This document shows positions 16,245 through 25,382 of a stretch of 64,000 nt of DNA, in pieces. The position numbers were made by a program, and so were the translations under genes. The stretch is from Deinococcales bacterium (GTDB lineage: Bacteria; Deinococcota; Deinococci; Deinococcales; JAAFIG01). How positions within the stretch are numbered: position 1 is the first letter of the stretch; each line of letters starts with the position of its first letter. The DNA lies in contig JANXTZ010000033.1 of NCBI GenBank assembly GCA_025352125.1, positions 1 through 64,000 of the forward strand, read 5' to 3'. The notes below the pieces were generated by a model that did not search any database, was not told where the DNA came from, and saw only the letters and a list, made by a program, of their open reading frames with translations.

Positions 16245-17090
16245 TTACTTCTTCCGCATCGCCTCGAGCATGTCCCATTGGTCGTTTGTCACGGCATCGA
16301 GCACGTTAAACTCGCCGCCGCCCCAGGCGGTTTCGCCGCCGTCAATCGAGATCACGTCGCCAGTAATATAGCCCGCAAAGTCACTTAATAAGTACGCTGC
16401 AAGGTTGGCTAGCTCGAGGTGCTCACCAGTGCGGCGCAGTGGAATGCGGTCTGTGAAGAGTTTTTCAATTTCTGGGGTGGGCATCAGGCGCGACATCGCG
16501 CCCTCGGTGGGGAACGGTCCGGGTGCGATGGCGTTCAAACGAATGCCGTACTTGCCCCATTCGGCGGCTAAGGATTTGGTCATGGCGACCACGCCCGCTT
16601 TGGCGGCAGCACTTGGGACAACGTATCCAGACCCAGATTGCGCGTAGGTTGTGGCAATGTTCAAGACCACGCCCTTGTGTTTGGCGGCAATCCAGCGTTT
16701 GCCAAGCTCGAGGGTGCAGTAAAACGTTCCGTGCAAAACGATGCCCAACACGGCGTCCACGGCTCGGTGCGAGAGGCGCTCGGTGGGGGAGATGAAGTTG
16801 CCGGCGGCATTGTTTAAAAGCGCATCGACCCGTCCAAACTTGGCTTCGGCGGCGTCCATCATGGCGGTCACGGCGTTCGGGTCGCGCACATCGCATTGAA
16901 TCGGCAACACTTCGCCGCCTGTGGCTTCCATCATTTCCTGGGCGGCAGCCTCGAGCACCTCGAGCCTGCGACCTGAAATGGCAAGTTTCGCGCCAAGCTC
17001 GAGAAATCGCGTTCCCATGCTGCGTCCCAAGCCTGTGCCACCGCCGGTCACGAGAATCACTTTGTCTTTGAGCAAACCTGGTGCGAACAT
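16245..17090 (-). CDS. SDR oxidoreductase, 2,4-dienoyl-CoA reductase-like
   Basis: The product is 281 aa. The Rossmann motif is VTGGGTGLGRSMG (about 13-25), then NNAAGNF (NNAG variant), an active-site region ATTYAQSGSGYVVPSAAAKAGV with SxxxK spacing but without the usual Tyr-x3-Lys tyrosine at its normal place, and IDGGETAWGG at the end. This is the pattern of 2,4-dienoyl-CoA reductases of the DECR type (NADPH), used in degrading unsaturated fatty acids. ATG 17090 follows an AGGGG site. Confidence 0.8.
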   Translation of the reverse strand: MFAPGLLKDKVILVTGGGTGLGRSMGTRFLELGAKLAISGRRLEVLEAAAQEMMEATGGEVLPIQCDVRDPNAVTAMMDAAEAKFGRVDALLNNAAGNFISPTERLSHRAVDAVLGIVLHGTFYCTLELGKRWIAAKHKGVVLNIATTYAQSGSGYVVPSAAAKAGVVAMTKSLAAEWGKYGIRLNAIAPGPFPTEGAMSRLMPTPEIEKLFTDRIPLRRTGEHLELANLAAYLLSDFAGYITGDVISIDGGETAWGGGEFNVLDAVTNDQWDMLEAMRKK

Positions 17091-17145
17091 GAAAACCCCT
17101 AAGTCTCGAGGATAAATTTTGGTTGAAACTCGAGCGAATGATTCC

Positions 17146-17175
17146 AGTATAAGCATTTCAGATTCGCTGCTACAA
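17146..17175 (-). promoter_or_regulatory. Promoter of the SDR gene
   Basis: On the minus strand, -35 TTGTAG (17175-17170), an 18-bp spacer and -10 TATACT (17151-17146). This leaves a leader of about 50 nt to ATG 17090 that contains AGGGG. Confidence 0.5.
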
Positions 17176-17251
17176 ACACGCTCATCACCCAAGGAGTATG
17201 ATGATGCAAGTCGGGAATGCCTGCGTTTTGGCATGGGGAGTTGTTTTCATA

Positions 17252-18616
17252 ATGCAAAGCACGAATATGACGTGTGATGTCGTGGTGGTCGGCGCAGGAA
17301 TATCGGGATTGATCGCGGCGCGAAAACTGATTGAGGCTGGTCACGATGTTCTGGTGCTCGAGGCAAGCCACCGTGTCGGTGGACGTTTGTTGTCGCATGT
17401 GACCAAAGACGGCACGGTTTTTGATTTGGGCGGGCAGTGGCTCGGTCCTGGAATGCCTAAAATTTCGGAATTGGCAAAAGAACTGGGTTTGACCACGTTC
17501 TCGCAGCAGAACGCGGGGCGCATGGATTTGTCCACGCAACCGCTCTCACAGATGGACCGATTGACCCAAGCCGAATGGGAATGGTTCACCGCCAAGCTGG
17601 CGTGGCTGGTCGAGCAGGTCAACATCACCAACCCCGAAGCCACGCCGAACGCCGCCGAACTCGATTTTGTCAGCGTCGAGGAGTGGAAGCGTCAGAACCT
17701 CGAGAGTGAGTATTTGAGGCATCTGTTCGATCAATTGGTGCGCACCGAGTACACGATTGAACCCAAAGACTTTTCGATGTTGTTCTTGCTCTATTCGATT
17801 GGCAGCGCGGGCGGTTTTGAAGATTTGCTCGACCTGGACGGCGGCAACCACACCTTCAGGCTGGTTGAGGGAATGCAGGCGATCTGTACCCGCATGGCGG
17901 ACGCTTTGGGTGATCGCTTGCGCTTAAACTGTTCGGTTTACGAAATTGAGCACTGGCACGACAACGACAGCGCAGGCGTGCGAATCGTAGCCGAGGGTGC
18001 GTTCGTCCAAGCCAAACGGGTGGTCATGGCACTGCCACCCAACCAAGCGCAACGAATCGACTTTGATCCCGTGCTGCCTCGCCGCCGCATGAAACTGATG
18101 CAGCGCCTCGAGATGGGCAGCGTCATCAAATGCTTTGCGGTCTATGACCGTGCGTTCTGGCTCGAGAAACCCACCAAAGCCATCGATCCTGACATCTTGA
18201 TTTTTGACCACACGATGGACGCCACCAGCCACGACGGCAAAAATCCTGCGTTGGTCGCCTTCATTGGTGGCGACGATGCCGTGTTCTGGTCGGACCGTCC
18301 ACTCGAGACGCGACGTCGTGCAGTGCTCGAGAATCTGGCAATGGTTTTTGGTGACGAGGCGCTGTACCCCAAAGAATATTTTGACCACGACTGGCTGACC
18401 GAACCGTTCATTGGTGGTGGCTACCAGTGTTACGCCCCACCTGGGGTCATGACGGGTGGTTTTAACGAACTGCGTGAACCCATCGGCAGGTTGCACTGGG
18501 CTGGCACGGAAACCGCCGTCTACTATTACGGTTACGTTGAGGGCGCTATCGAAGCCGGTGAACGTGCCGCGCTCGAGGTTGCGCAGGCGCTCGAGAAAGA
18601 TAAAGCTGTTGTCTAA
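17252..18616 (+). CDS. Flavin-containing amine oxidase
   Basis: The product is 454 aa. The FAD site is [20 protein letters not shown] (about 10-29) with E-A-S-H-R-V-G-G-R, followed by the usual GGQWLGPGM. The C-terminal FAD block is [25 protein letters not shown]. This is the monoamine-oxidase/phytoene-desaturase-like group; plant-type and bacterial putrescine or monoamine oxidases look like this. I see no cysteine for covalent flavin in the final motif. ATG 17252 has GGGGAG 11 nt upstream. The amine substrate is open. Confidence 0.85.
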   Translation: MQSTNMTCDVVVVGAGISGLIAARKLIEAGHDVLVLEASHRVGGRLLSHVTKDGTVFDLGGQWLGPGMPKISELAKELGLTTFSQQNAGRMDLSTQPLSQMDRLTQAEWEWFTAKLAWLVEQVNITNPEATPNAAELDFVSVEEWKRQNLESEYLRHLFDQLVRTEYTIEPKDFSMLFLLYSIGSAGGFEDLLDLDGGNHTFRLVEGMQAICTRMADALGDRLRLNCSVYEIEHWHDNDSAGVRIVAEGAFVQAKRVVMALPPNQAQRIDFDPVLPRRRMKLMQRLEMGSVIKCFAVYDRAFWLEKPTKAIDPDILIFDHTMDATSHDGKNPALVAFIGGDDAVFWSDRPLETRRRAVLENLAMVFGDEALYPKEYFDHDWLTEPFIGGGYQCYAPPGVMTGGFNELREPIGRLHWAGTETAVYYYGYVEGAIEAGERAALEVAQALEKDKAVV

Positions 18617-18619
18617 ATT

Positions 18620-20029
18620 TTACTTTGGAATCAACGCGCCCAGTAATTCTGGTCGCCAAGCTTTTGCTGTGCGGTCGTAAGCGCCAAAACCCGCGCCAAA
18701 CTCCCAGTATGCCCATGACATGCCGCGCTTTTCGGATTCGCTACGCATGAAGGTCGTCCACTTGACTCGAGAAACTGTGTCGGCTTTGTTGTACGCGCCA
18801 AATTCGCCCATGAACATTGGTCGGTTATTTGCGCGTCCCCAAGCTGCGGCATATTCCAAATAAGCTGCGGCTTTGTCCTGCGCGTTCGAGAACAACGATT
18901 CGCTGCCGCTGGCGTTCACAAGTTCAAGTTGCTCGAGTTTAAAAATTGGCACGGCGGCACTGGTGTTGTTTTGAAGCATCAAATCGCCCAAGGTTTTTGG
19001 ATTGCCGCAACTGACAAGTGGAATCTCGAGCGTAACCCCCGCTTGAGTCTGCACACTCGCTCCTGGCGGATTTCCACTTGGAAGATTTTTCTCGAGACAG
19101 GTCACGGTTAAACCGACAGCTTGATCGGTCTTGATTTTGAGGCTCGAGAAGCCTGCCGCGCCAGCGTCACGGTGGAAGTATGCCCCTGCATAACCCTTGT
19201 TGTACGTGACGTTGAATGCCGTATCGCCGCTCGGCTCGAGGGTTGTGTCCCAAGACCAATTCTGCCAAGGGGCACGAATATCAGCACCAGCCTTTGGCCA
19301 CACCACCCCAACCGCAGGACTTGGGCTGATCCATTCCGCGCCTTGATGCGTGAACTCGAATGGTTCGTAATTGTGAAAAGTCACAATCAAGTTTTTATCG
19401 TCGGGCAGTTTTAACTCGGGCAAGCGCCACGCACTGTTCCAGCCATTTGGACCAACAATGACTGCCCTGGTTGGGTTGGATTCACGAATGACTTTCAACG
19501 CCGCCGCCGCGTACTCATTCCAGAGCGGTTCGATGTTGCCATTGGGTTCGTTGTGAATTTCAAAAACCACGCTCGATGGTGCAGCCTTAAAATGCGTGGC
19601 GATTTGCTGCCACAGGCTTAAGAAACGGTCTTTGTTTGCGGCAGGGTCGGTCATCAGTTCGTCGTAATGGTGCATGTCAATAATAATTGCCAGACTCCTG
19701 GTGGTGGCTTGATTGACCGCCCAATCAATGCGATCCATGAAAGTCTTGTCAATCGTGAATGGCGCAGTGGCTAACGCATGGCTGCTAAATTTGATGGGCA
19801 ACCGAATGCCCGTAAAGCCCGCATTTTTGATTGCCTCGAAGTAACTTTCCTCGAGCACGATACCCCATGCGCCTTCGGTTGGTGCCTCGAGTGCATTGCC
19901 AAAATTGATCGATTTTGCCAGCAATTTGTTGGTCGCAAAAACGTCCACGCTCGAGATGGCTGTCGTGGCGGCGTTGCAGGCGAAAACCACTAAACCTAGA
20001 GCGGATGCGAGCAATATTTTGAGTTTCAT
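18620..20029 (-). CDS. Glycoside hydrolase family 5 (endoglucanase-like) lipoprotein
   Basis: The product is 469 aa. The signal (MKLKILLASALGLVVFAC) has a lipobox-like end with Cys18. The GH5 barrel shows R76, IDMHHY (H120-H121), EIHNEPNG (acid/base E161), FHNYEPF (H219) and MGEFGAY (nucleophile E409), with WAYWEFGAGFG near the end. Between about 245 and 378 lies an extra beta-rich domain (FNVTYNKGYAGAYFHRDAG) that looks like a carbohydrate-binding module set between barrel strands 6 and 7. It probably cleaves beta-glucan outside the cell. Its end lies 3 bp from the convergent amine oxidase gene. Confidence 0.85.
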   Translation of the reverse strand: MKLKILLASALGLVVFACNAATTAISSVDVFATNKLLAKSINFGNALEAPTEGAWGIVLEESYFEAIKNAGFTGIRLPIKFSSHALATAPFTIDKTFMDRIDWAVNQATTRSLAIIIDMHHYDELMTDPAANKDRFLSLWQQIATHFKAAPSSVVFEIHNEPNGNIEPLWNEYAAAALKVIRESNPTRAVIVGPNGWNSAWRLPELKLPDDKNLIVTFHNYEPFEFTHQGAEWISPSPAVGVVWPKAGADIRAPWQNWSWDTTLEPSGDTAFNVTYNKGYAGAYFHRDAGAAGFSSLKIKTDQAVGLTVTCLEKNLPSGNPPGASVQTQAGVTLEIPLVSCGNPKTLGDLMLQNNTSAAVPIFKLEQLELVNASGSESLFSNAQDKAAAYLEYAAAWGRANNRPMFMGEFGAYNKADTVSRVKWTTFMRSESEKRGMSWAYWEFGAGFGAYDRTAKAWRPELLGALIPK

Positions 20030-20156
20030 GGCTGGAGATTAACTGGGTTTCCTGAGATTTCGGACTTTTGAGAATGTGAACCGGTGGTTTTCAAGCCATT
20101 CACTCGAGCCGAGTTGCTTGTGCGGTACACTCATTTTACCCGAAAGGAATCGCCCA

Positions 20157-20990
20157 ATGATTTATGCCTTGCACGGTTTGACCATTCGTTATTCCAACAT
20201 CATCAGCGACATCAGGCTGGCACGCGAGGCGGGTTATGACGCACTCGAGTTGCACACCGACAAGTTGGATCGTTATATCGCGTCAAATTTGGGCGCAAAA
20301 TATGTAGCTGAAAAACTCGAGGAGCACGGCATTCTTGCCAGTGGCATTGACATCATAGGTGCTGTCGAAACCCAAGACGCGAAAGCCTTTGCCGCGATTC
20401 TCGAGAAAACCAAACTGCTCTGCAAATTCGCTAACGTCATAGATTGCCCGACCATTCAACTCAATGCCTTCTCCGAACTCGAGCCATTTACTGAACCCGA
20501 GAGAATCAGATTAACCGCCAAAAATATTGCCCAGATTTGCGATATTGGACTCGAGTTTGGCATTCGGTTTCAACTCGAGGCTGCGGCTTGGACACCGATT
20601 CACACGCTCGAACAATGCCAAGATTTGCTCGAGGCTGTGAACAAACCTAACCTTGGGTTGGTGATTGATTTCTGGCATTTTTGGGCATCTCGAGGGGCAA
20701 CCCCAGAACAGATTCGGGCGCTTGACCCCAGTTTGATTTACGCCGTGCATATTTCTGACGGTTTTCGACCCGAGATTGGAGCGCCGTGGGTGGACGAAAC
20801 TTTGCTGCGCGATGTGCTTGTGGGTGACGGTGAAATTCCAATTTCTGACTGGGTTGATGCGATCAAAGCCACAGGGTTTGATGGGTGTTATTCGGGCGAA
20901 TTTTTGGGGCATACGTTATGGGAACAAGACCATCTCGAGGTGGCGGGTGAATACTTGAGACGGATGAAGGCATTTGTGAGTAAATCATAA
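20157..20990 (+). CDS. Sugar phosphate isomerase/epimerase (AP endonuclease 2 fold)
   Basis: The product is 277 aa, a TIM barrel of the xylose-isomerase-like superfamily. It has ALHGLTIRYSN at the start, GYDALELHTDKL, a metal-ligand run QLEAAAWTP, LVIDFWHFWASRG (D-x-H), VHISDG and YSGEFLG (final Glu). These give the Glu-Asp-His-Glu metal set. Substrate not assignable; inosose or hydroxypyruvate isomerases are related. ATG 20157 has AAAGGAA 9 nt upstream. It is divergent from the GH5 gene, so a shared sugar-use role is possible. Confidence 0.8.
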   Translation: MIYALHGLTIRYSNIISDIRLAREAGYDALELHTDKLDRYIASNLGAKYVAEKLEEHGILASGIDIIGAVETQDAKAFAAILEKTKLLCKFANVIDCPTIQLNAFSELEPFTEPERIRLTAKNIAQICDIGLEFGIRFQLEAAAWTPIHTLEQCQDLLEAVNKPNLGLVIDFWHFWASRGATPEQIRALDPSLIYAVHISDGFRPEIGAPWVDETLLRDVLVGDGEIPISDWVDAIKATGFDGCYSGEFLGHTLWEQDHLEVAGEYLRRMKAFVSKS

Positions 20991-21002
20991 GCTAGAATTC
21001 TG

Positions 21003-21030
21003 ATTTTTGTATAGTACGGCATACAAAAAT
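21003..21030. repeat. Perfect 10-bp inverted repeat in a convergent gap
   Basis: ATTTTTGTAT (21003-21012) and ATACAAAAAT (21021-21030) frame an 8-nt loop. It lies 13 bp after the isomerase stop. The stem is AT-only apart from one G-C pair per arm, so it is a poor intrinsic terminator; it could be an operator or a weak transcription stop. Confidence 0.5.
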
Positions 21031-21117
21031 GGACAGTTTTTGTTTAGTTCACTGGAAAAAAGTGGACAAAAAGCCGAAATTGCGTGGTTTTTACACATAA
21101 TTGGTAGGTTTCGCAAA

Positions 21118-21762
21118 TCAACTTTTGGAGGCGATAACCTGCCAGCATGTTTTGCGAACTTGCCCTTTTTCGTCTTGCAAAATCCGTTTCTCTACATTTT
21201 CAATTTCCCAATTCTGCAACAAGAATTCCAAATCATTGTAGTCAAAATATCGTCGGCTGACACCGTCCCATTCGAGAAAAAATTCAGGCTCAAGTTCAGA
21301 GACAATACTGCCATTTGCGCGGCGTTTTTCGCCTACTTCGCGCGAATTGACATGTAAACAAAGAATGCCTTTATGCTCGAGAATTCGATCAATTTCTTGG
21401 AAGATAAATTGTGTGCGTTCGAGCGAAAAATAATGCAAGCTCAGGTTTGCCAGCACCACATCAAAACTCGAGTCTGCAAAGCCCAGCCCATGTGACATAT
21501 CCATGTTCTTGAAATCAATTTTCAGTTTTTCAGTTCCAGCGCGTCCTCGAGCCTCTTCAATAGCGTTTTCTGAAATATCAACTCCTGTGACTTGAAATCC
21601 CATTCGAGACAAGCGAATCGAATCATGCCCTTGACCGCAACCCAAATCCAAAATGTGTTTCGCGCCCTCGAGATAAGGCATAACACTTTCGGTTAGAAAT
21701 GCACCCCAATCCATCGCGATACCAGATTTGATAATCCGCCCATACAATTTATCCCAAGCCAT
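21118..21762 (-). CDS. Class I SAM-dependent methyltransferase
   Basis: The product is 214 aa. Motif I is ILDLGCGQGHDSIRL (about 37-51), motif II VTGVDISENAIEEA, then DMSHGLGFADSSFDVVLANLSLHYF and LCLHVNSREVG. This is the Methyltransf_11/25 type with a short N-terminal helix and no recognisable substrate domain. The first 14 bases overlap the end of mutS, so it is co-transcribed with it. The target is unknown; nothing marks it as a DNA methylase. Confidence 0.85.
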   Translation of the reverse strand: MAWDKLYGRIIKSGIAMDWGAFLTESVMPYLEGAKHILDLGCGQGHDSIRLSRMGFQVTGVDISENAIEEARGRAGTEKLKIDFKNMDMSHGLGFADSSFDVVLANLSLHYFSLERTQFIFQEIDRILEHKGILCLHVNSREVGEKRRANGSIVSELEPEFFLEWDGVSRRYFDYNDLEFLLQNWEIENVEKRILQDEKGQVRKTCWQVIASKS

Positions 21763-24295
21763 TGCTTCCTCGTAACTCTTTTTGCAATTCCTCGAGCCTC
21801 ATTAGCGCCTGCATCGGCGTCAACCTCGAGACATCAAGCGCCAACAATTCCCTGGCAACCACATTCACACGGTCGCTCGAGTTTGATTCCAGGCTGTTTA
21901 ACAGCGCCTCGGCTCGAGCCACAGCTTCGGGCGGCAATCCTGCAAGTTTGGCGACTTGCACGCCGTAACTTTTGCTGGCGGGTCCTGGCATGACCTGATG
22001 GTAAAACCGCAGTCCATGCGCGGCTTCTTCTTGGGCAGCAACGTGCAAATTCACCACGCCCGAAAGTTTCTGCTCGAGTTGCGTCAGTTCAAAATAGTGC
22101 GTGGCGTAAAGCGTGAACGCTCTGGTTTGATGCAGGAATTCACAGGCTGCCCAGGCAATCGCCAATCCGTCAAAGGTGCTTGTGCCGCGTCCGACCTCGT
22201 CCAGAATCACCAGGCTCGAGGGGGTCGCGCCGTGAAGAATGCTGGCGAGTTCGCGCATCTCGACCATGAAGGTGCTCGCGCCGCCCGCCAGGTCGTCACT
22301 CGCGCCGATGCGGGTGTAAATGCGGTCAAAAACGCGGGTTTTGGCGGTTTTGGCGGGCACAAACGAACCGATCTGGGTCATTAAGGCGATCAGGGCAATT
22401 TGGCGCAGGTAGGTGCTTTTGCCGCTCATGTTTGGACCGGTGATGAGCGTGATTCGGCTCGAGTCTGAGAGGTTGATGTCGTTTGGAATGAACTGATTGC
22501 TGCTGTCCCTGGTGGCAACCTCAACCACAGGATGCCGCGCCTGTTCAATCTGCACCGTGCCATTCTCGAGAATTTCTGGCCGCACATAACCCCGTTCACT
22601 GGCGACTTCGGCTAGGTTGGCGAGCACGTCGAGTTCTGCCAGTGCCCCAGCCAAGAATTGAAGGCGTTCCGTAAATTTTGCCAATGCAACCCGTAGCTCG
22701 AGGAACACGCTGTACTCGCGTTTGCTGGCGCGGTCTTCATTGTGCAAAATCTCGCGCTCGCGTTCGCGCAGGTCGGGGCGGGTAAAACGTTGACGGTCTT
22801 TGAGGGTTGCCACGGGTTTGTAATCGTCGGGCACACGGTCACGGTGCTGGTTTGTGACCTCGAGATAATAGCCGAAAACGTTGTTGAACCCCACTTTCAA
22901 GCTGTGAATGCCGGTTCTGGCGCGTTCGGATTCCTCGAGCGCGGCGATCCAGGTGCGTCCTGTCATTGAATGCTTGCGGTACTCGTCGAGTTCGGCATCA
23001 AAACCGTCTCGAATCAACCCGCCATCGGTCAATCGAAGGGGCGGGCTTTCCTCGAGCGAGGCACGAACCAGACTGGCGGCTTCCTCAATCGGATCTAAAC
23101 GGCTGGCAATGTCGCGCAATAACCTTGACTCGAGGTTGGCAATGCTGGCACGGATTTCTGGCACAAGCTCGAGCGTGCGGCAAAGGGCGTTCAAATCTCT
23201 GGCGTTGGCGCGTTCACTTGCAACCCGAGCCGCCAACCGCTCGAGGTCGTGGGCGCGGTACAAACTCGAGCGAATACTCTGGCGGGTGCTCGAGTCTCGG
23301 TACAAATCGGCGACCGCCTCGAGTCGGTCGTTAATTAAGTTCACGTCGAGGAGGGGAGAACGCAGCCAGTCCTTAAGCCGTCTGCGACCTGGGGCGGTGC
23401 GGGTTTGGTTGAGCGCACCAAACAAGGTCGCAGTCTCGTGAGCCGTTGGGTTGATTGGTTCAAAAATCTCGAGCGCCCGAATCGCGGTTTCGTCGAGCCG
23501 CATCTGCGCTCCAGGGTCATATCGCACCAAGCGCCGTACGGCTGGCAGGGTGGCATTCTCGGCAACCCGAGCCGCATATGCCAGTACCGCACCACAAGCC
23601 CTCAAGAGCGCCTCGAGTTCCAGTCCTTGAGGCAAACTGCCAAACTGCCGCTCGAGAACCTCCTGGGCATCTTTGGGTTCAAAACTGGCGCTCGAGCGCA
23701 TGGCTCTGAACCTGGCGTTGAACTCGCTCGAGAACACCGTGTTGTCCTGAAGTTCTGGCGCGAGCAAAACCTCACTCGGGCGGTAGCGTGCCAGTTCGTC
23801 GTACAATGCACCGCGACTCGAGACGTGACAGCACCTGAATTCGCCCGTGCTGACATCCAGCAGCGCCAGTCCGTAACCGTCACCACTGGCAACACCCGCC
23901 AGATAATTTTCCTCACCGTGCAAGATCGCGTCGTCAATCACCGTTCCTGGCGTGATGAGCTGCGTCACCTCACGGTCAACAAGACCCTGCGCCAGCGCGG
24001 GGTCTTGCACCTGTTCCGCCACCGCGACACGGTAACCAAGCCGCAACAACCTTTCGATGTGCGCGTCGGCGGCACGCATCGGAATGCCCGCCATCGGTGT
24101 GGAAAAGTCCTTGCTGGTTTTGTGGGTCAAGGTCAAATTTAAGGCTCGAGCGAAACGTTCGGCATCCTCGCCAAAGGTTTCAAAAAACTCGCCGACCTGA
24201 AAGAACAACAAATACTCTGCGTGTTCGTCACGGAGTTTGACGTACTGCTCGAGCAGCGGCGGAAGTGGACCTGAACCAGTACCTTTTAACGACAC
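21749..24295 (-). CDS. mutS: DNA mismatch repair protein MutS
   Basis: The product is 848 aa, normal for MutS1. The mismatch-reading Phe-x-Glu is in GEFFETFGED near residue 40. The core and clamp follow, then the ATPase with Walker A GPNMSGKST, the STFMVEM signature, Walker B LVILDEVGRGTST and the ATHYFEL histidine switch. A helix-turn-helix dimerisation tail follows. GTG 24295 is chosen because a TAGAAT box (24307-24302) lies 6 nt upstream, the leaderless layout; a TTG at 24298 is the alternative. mutL is not nearby. The methyltransferase gene overlaps its end. Confidence 0.95.
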   Translation of the reverse strand: MSLKGTGSGPLPPLLEQYVKLRDEHAEYLLFFQVGEFFETFGEDAERFARALNLTLTHKTSKDFSTPMAGIPMRAADAHIERLLRLGYRVAVAEQVQDPALAQGLVDREVTQLITPGTVIDDAILHGEENYLAGVASGDGYGLALLDVSTGEFRCCHVSSRGALYDELARYRPSEVLLAPELQDNTVFSSEFNARFRAMRSSASFEPKDAQEVLERQFGSLPQGLELEALLRACGAVLAYAARVAENATLPAVRRLVRYDPGAQMRLDETAIRALEIFEPINPTAHETATLFGALNQTRTAPGRRRLKDWLRSPLLDVNLINDRLEAVADLYRDSSTRQSIRSSLYRAHDLERLAARVASERANARDLNALCRTLELVPEIRASIANLESRLLRDIASRLDPIEEAASLVRASLEESPPLRLTDGGLIRDGFDAELDEYRKHSMTGRTWIAALEESERARTGIHSLKVGFNNVFGYYLEVTNQHRDRVPDDYKPVATLKDRQRFTRPDLREREREILHNEDRASKREYSVFLELRVALAKFTERLQFLAGALAELDVLANLAEVASERGYVRPEILENGTVQIEQARHPVVEVATRDSSNQFIPNDINLSDSSRITLITGPNMSGKSTYLRQIALIALMTQIGSFVPAKTAKTRVFDRIYTRIGASDDLAGGASTFMVEMRELASILHGATPSSLVILDEVGRGTSTFDGLAIAWAACEFLHQTRAFTLYATHYFELTQLEQKLSGVVNLHVAAQEEAAHGLRFYHQVMPGPASKSYGVQVAKLAGLPPEAVARAEALLNSLESNSSDRVNVVARELLALDVSRLTPMQALMRLEELQKELRGSNGLG

Positions 24296-24300
24296 CAAGT

Positions 24301-24307
24301 TATTCTA
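24301..24307. promoter_or_regulatory. Bidirectional leaderless promoter, mutS and divergent gene
   Basis: TATTCTA serves both strands: TATTCT (24301-24306) is 6 nt from ATG 24313 on the plus strand, and TAGAAT (24307-24302) is 6 nt from GTG 24295 on the minus strand. The two -10 boxes overlap, so only one polymerase can open the site at a time. Convincing -35 boxes were not found. Confidence 0.55.
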
Positions 24308-24312
24308 AACGC

Positions 24313-25089
24313 ATGACCCGAGAACAATGGCTTTTGCAACTCAAAGAGGGCACAGGAATTTTTGACGCTACAAGTCTGGAAATCCTCGCGCCTGATCCTG
24401 AAATGATCGCCCTGGCTCGAGCAATCATTCGCTTGCCTTGGGAGAAGAACCCAGATGACGAATTCTTGCGCCTCGAGACTTCAGCCATCGCGTATCTGGT
24501 GCTGGTCAAGGCAAGCCAAGCCGTGCATGAAATTATCGCCAGTGAACTCGAGGCGGAACGAGTCGGTCACGCCTGGATTCCCGAAATTGTGCCGCAAGCC
24601 ATCGGCGCGTTTGGACGGGTTGGTTTTGACGCCGCCTTCGCCAGGATTCTCGAACTCGAGCGTGACACGGCGGCGTTGGTCAGTTTGGAGGGCAATTTGT
24701 ACTGGCATTACTGGTCGATGGTGATTGGACTTGGTGATGTCGCCTCCGAATTTCCAGAGTTTGAAGTTGCTTTTGTGGAATTGACCAAACAACGCCTCGA
24801 GCAAACCGATTTTCCAGATCAGTTAACAGAATTGTGGGTTGGCAGCGTTCAGGCTTTCAAAAGCAGCTCGAGTTTGGAAGCGTTGATTGAAACCTTGTTT
24901 GCCAAAAACCAGCCCACTGCAAAACGCGGTTTTTCCGAGTGGCTCGAGACTCGAGAACAAAATCTGAGTTTGACATTGCCCTCATCGCGGCAGTTTGCCA
25001 AGGATTTGTTGCTCGAGATTCGGGCGGATTACCTGGAGCAAACTCGGCTCGGTCAATCGCAAACCAAAGAAGACCGGTTCTTTAAATGA
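24313..25089 (+). CDS. Unrecognised soluble protein, divergent from mutS
   Basis: The product is 258 aa, mostly helical, with no signal or membrane segment. I see no catalytic motif. Stretches such as WEKNPDDEFLRLETSAIAYLV and HYWSMVIGLGDVASEFPEFEVAF suggest a helical-repeat or scaffold protein. ATG 24313 follows a TATTCT box by 6 nt, hence a probable leaderless message sharing its promoter site with mutS. The tail is charged and polar. Function unknown. Confidence 0.6.
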   Translation: MTREQWLLQLKEGTGIFDATSLEILAPDPEMIALARAIIRLPWEKNPDDEFLRLETSAIAYLVLVKASQAVHEIIASELEAERVGHAWIPEIVPQAIGAFGRVGFDAAFARILELERDTAALVSLEGNLYWHYWSMVIGLGDVASEFPEFEVAFVELTKQRLEQTDFPDQLTELWVGSVQAFKSSSSLEALIETLFAKNQPTAKRGFSEWLETREQNLSLTLPSSRQFAKDLLLEIRADYLEQTRLGQSQTKEDRFFK

Positions 25090-25382
25090 TCTGAATGACC
25101 TGCAAACTGCTTGGCTTTGTTGTGAAAGTAAAAAATGAAAAGTCACATTTTGGACTTCAGAATTTCTTGCGAACTCGAGTTTGCTCAAGAATTGTGACTG
25201 GTTGAACAGATTTTTAAATGAAAAAATCTGTATTGCCTCAATTCATATACGCGCCGCCGCACCCAAATTCTATGATTTGCATGAAAAATGGCTTAACCCA
25301 AAATCACATCTAAACCGCTACAGTGCCCCGTATAAAAACGTAGGCAAGCCTGAACGCGCTTGACCAATATGGAGGTACAACC

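Noticed and set aside
21118-21762. A DNA methylase that would act on CTCGAG
   Set aside because: The motifs are those of a small-molecule-type class I methyltransferase; no target-recognition domain or DNA-methylase catalytic motif (NPPY or PCQ) is seen.
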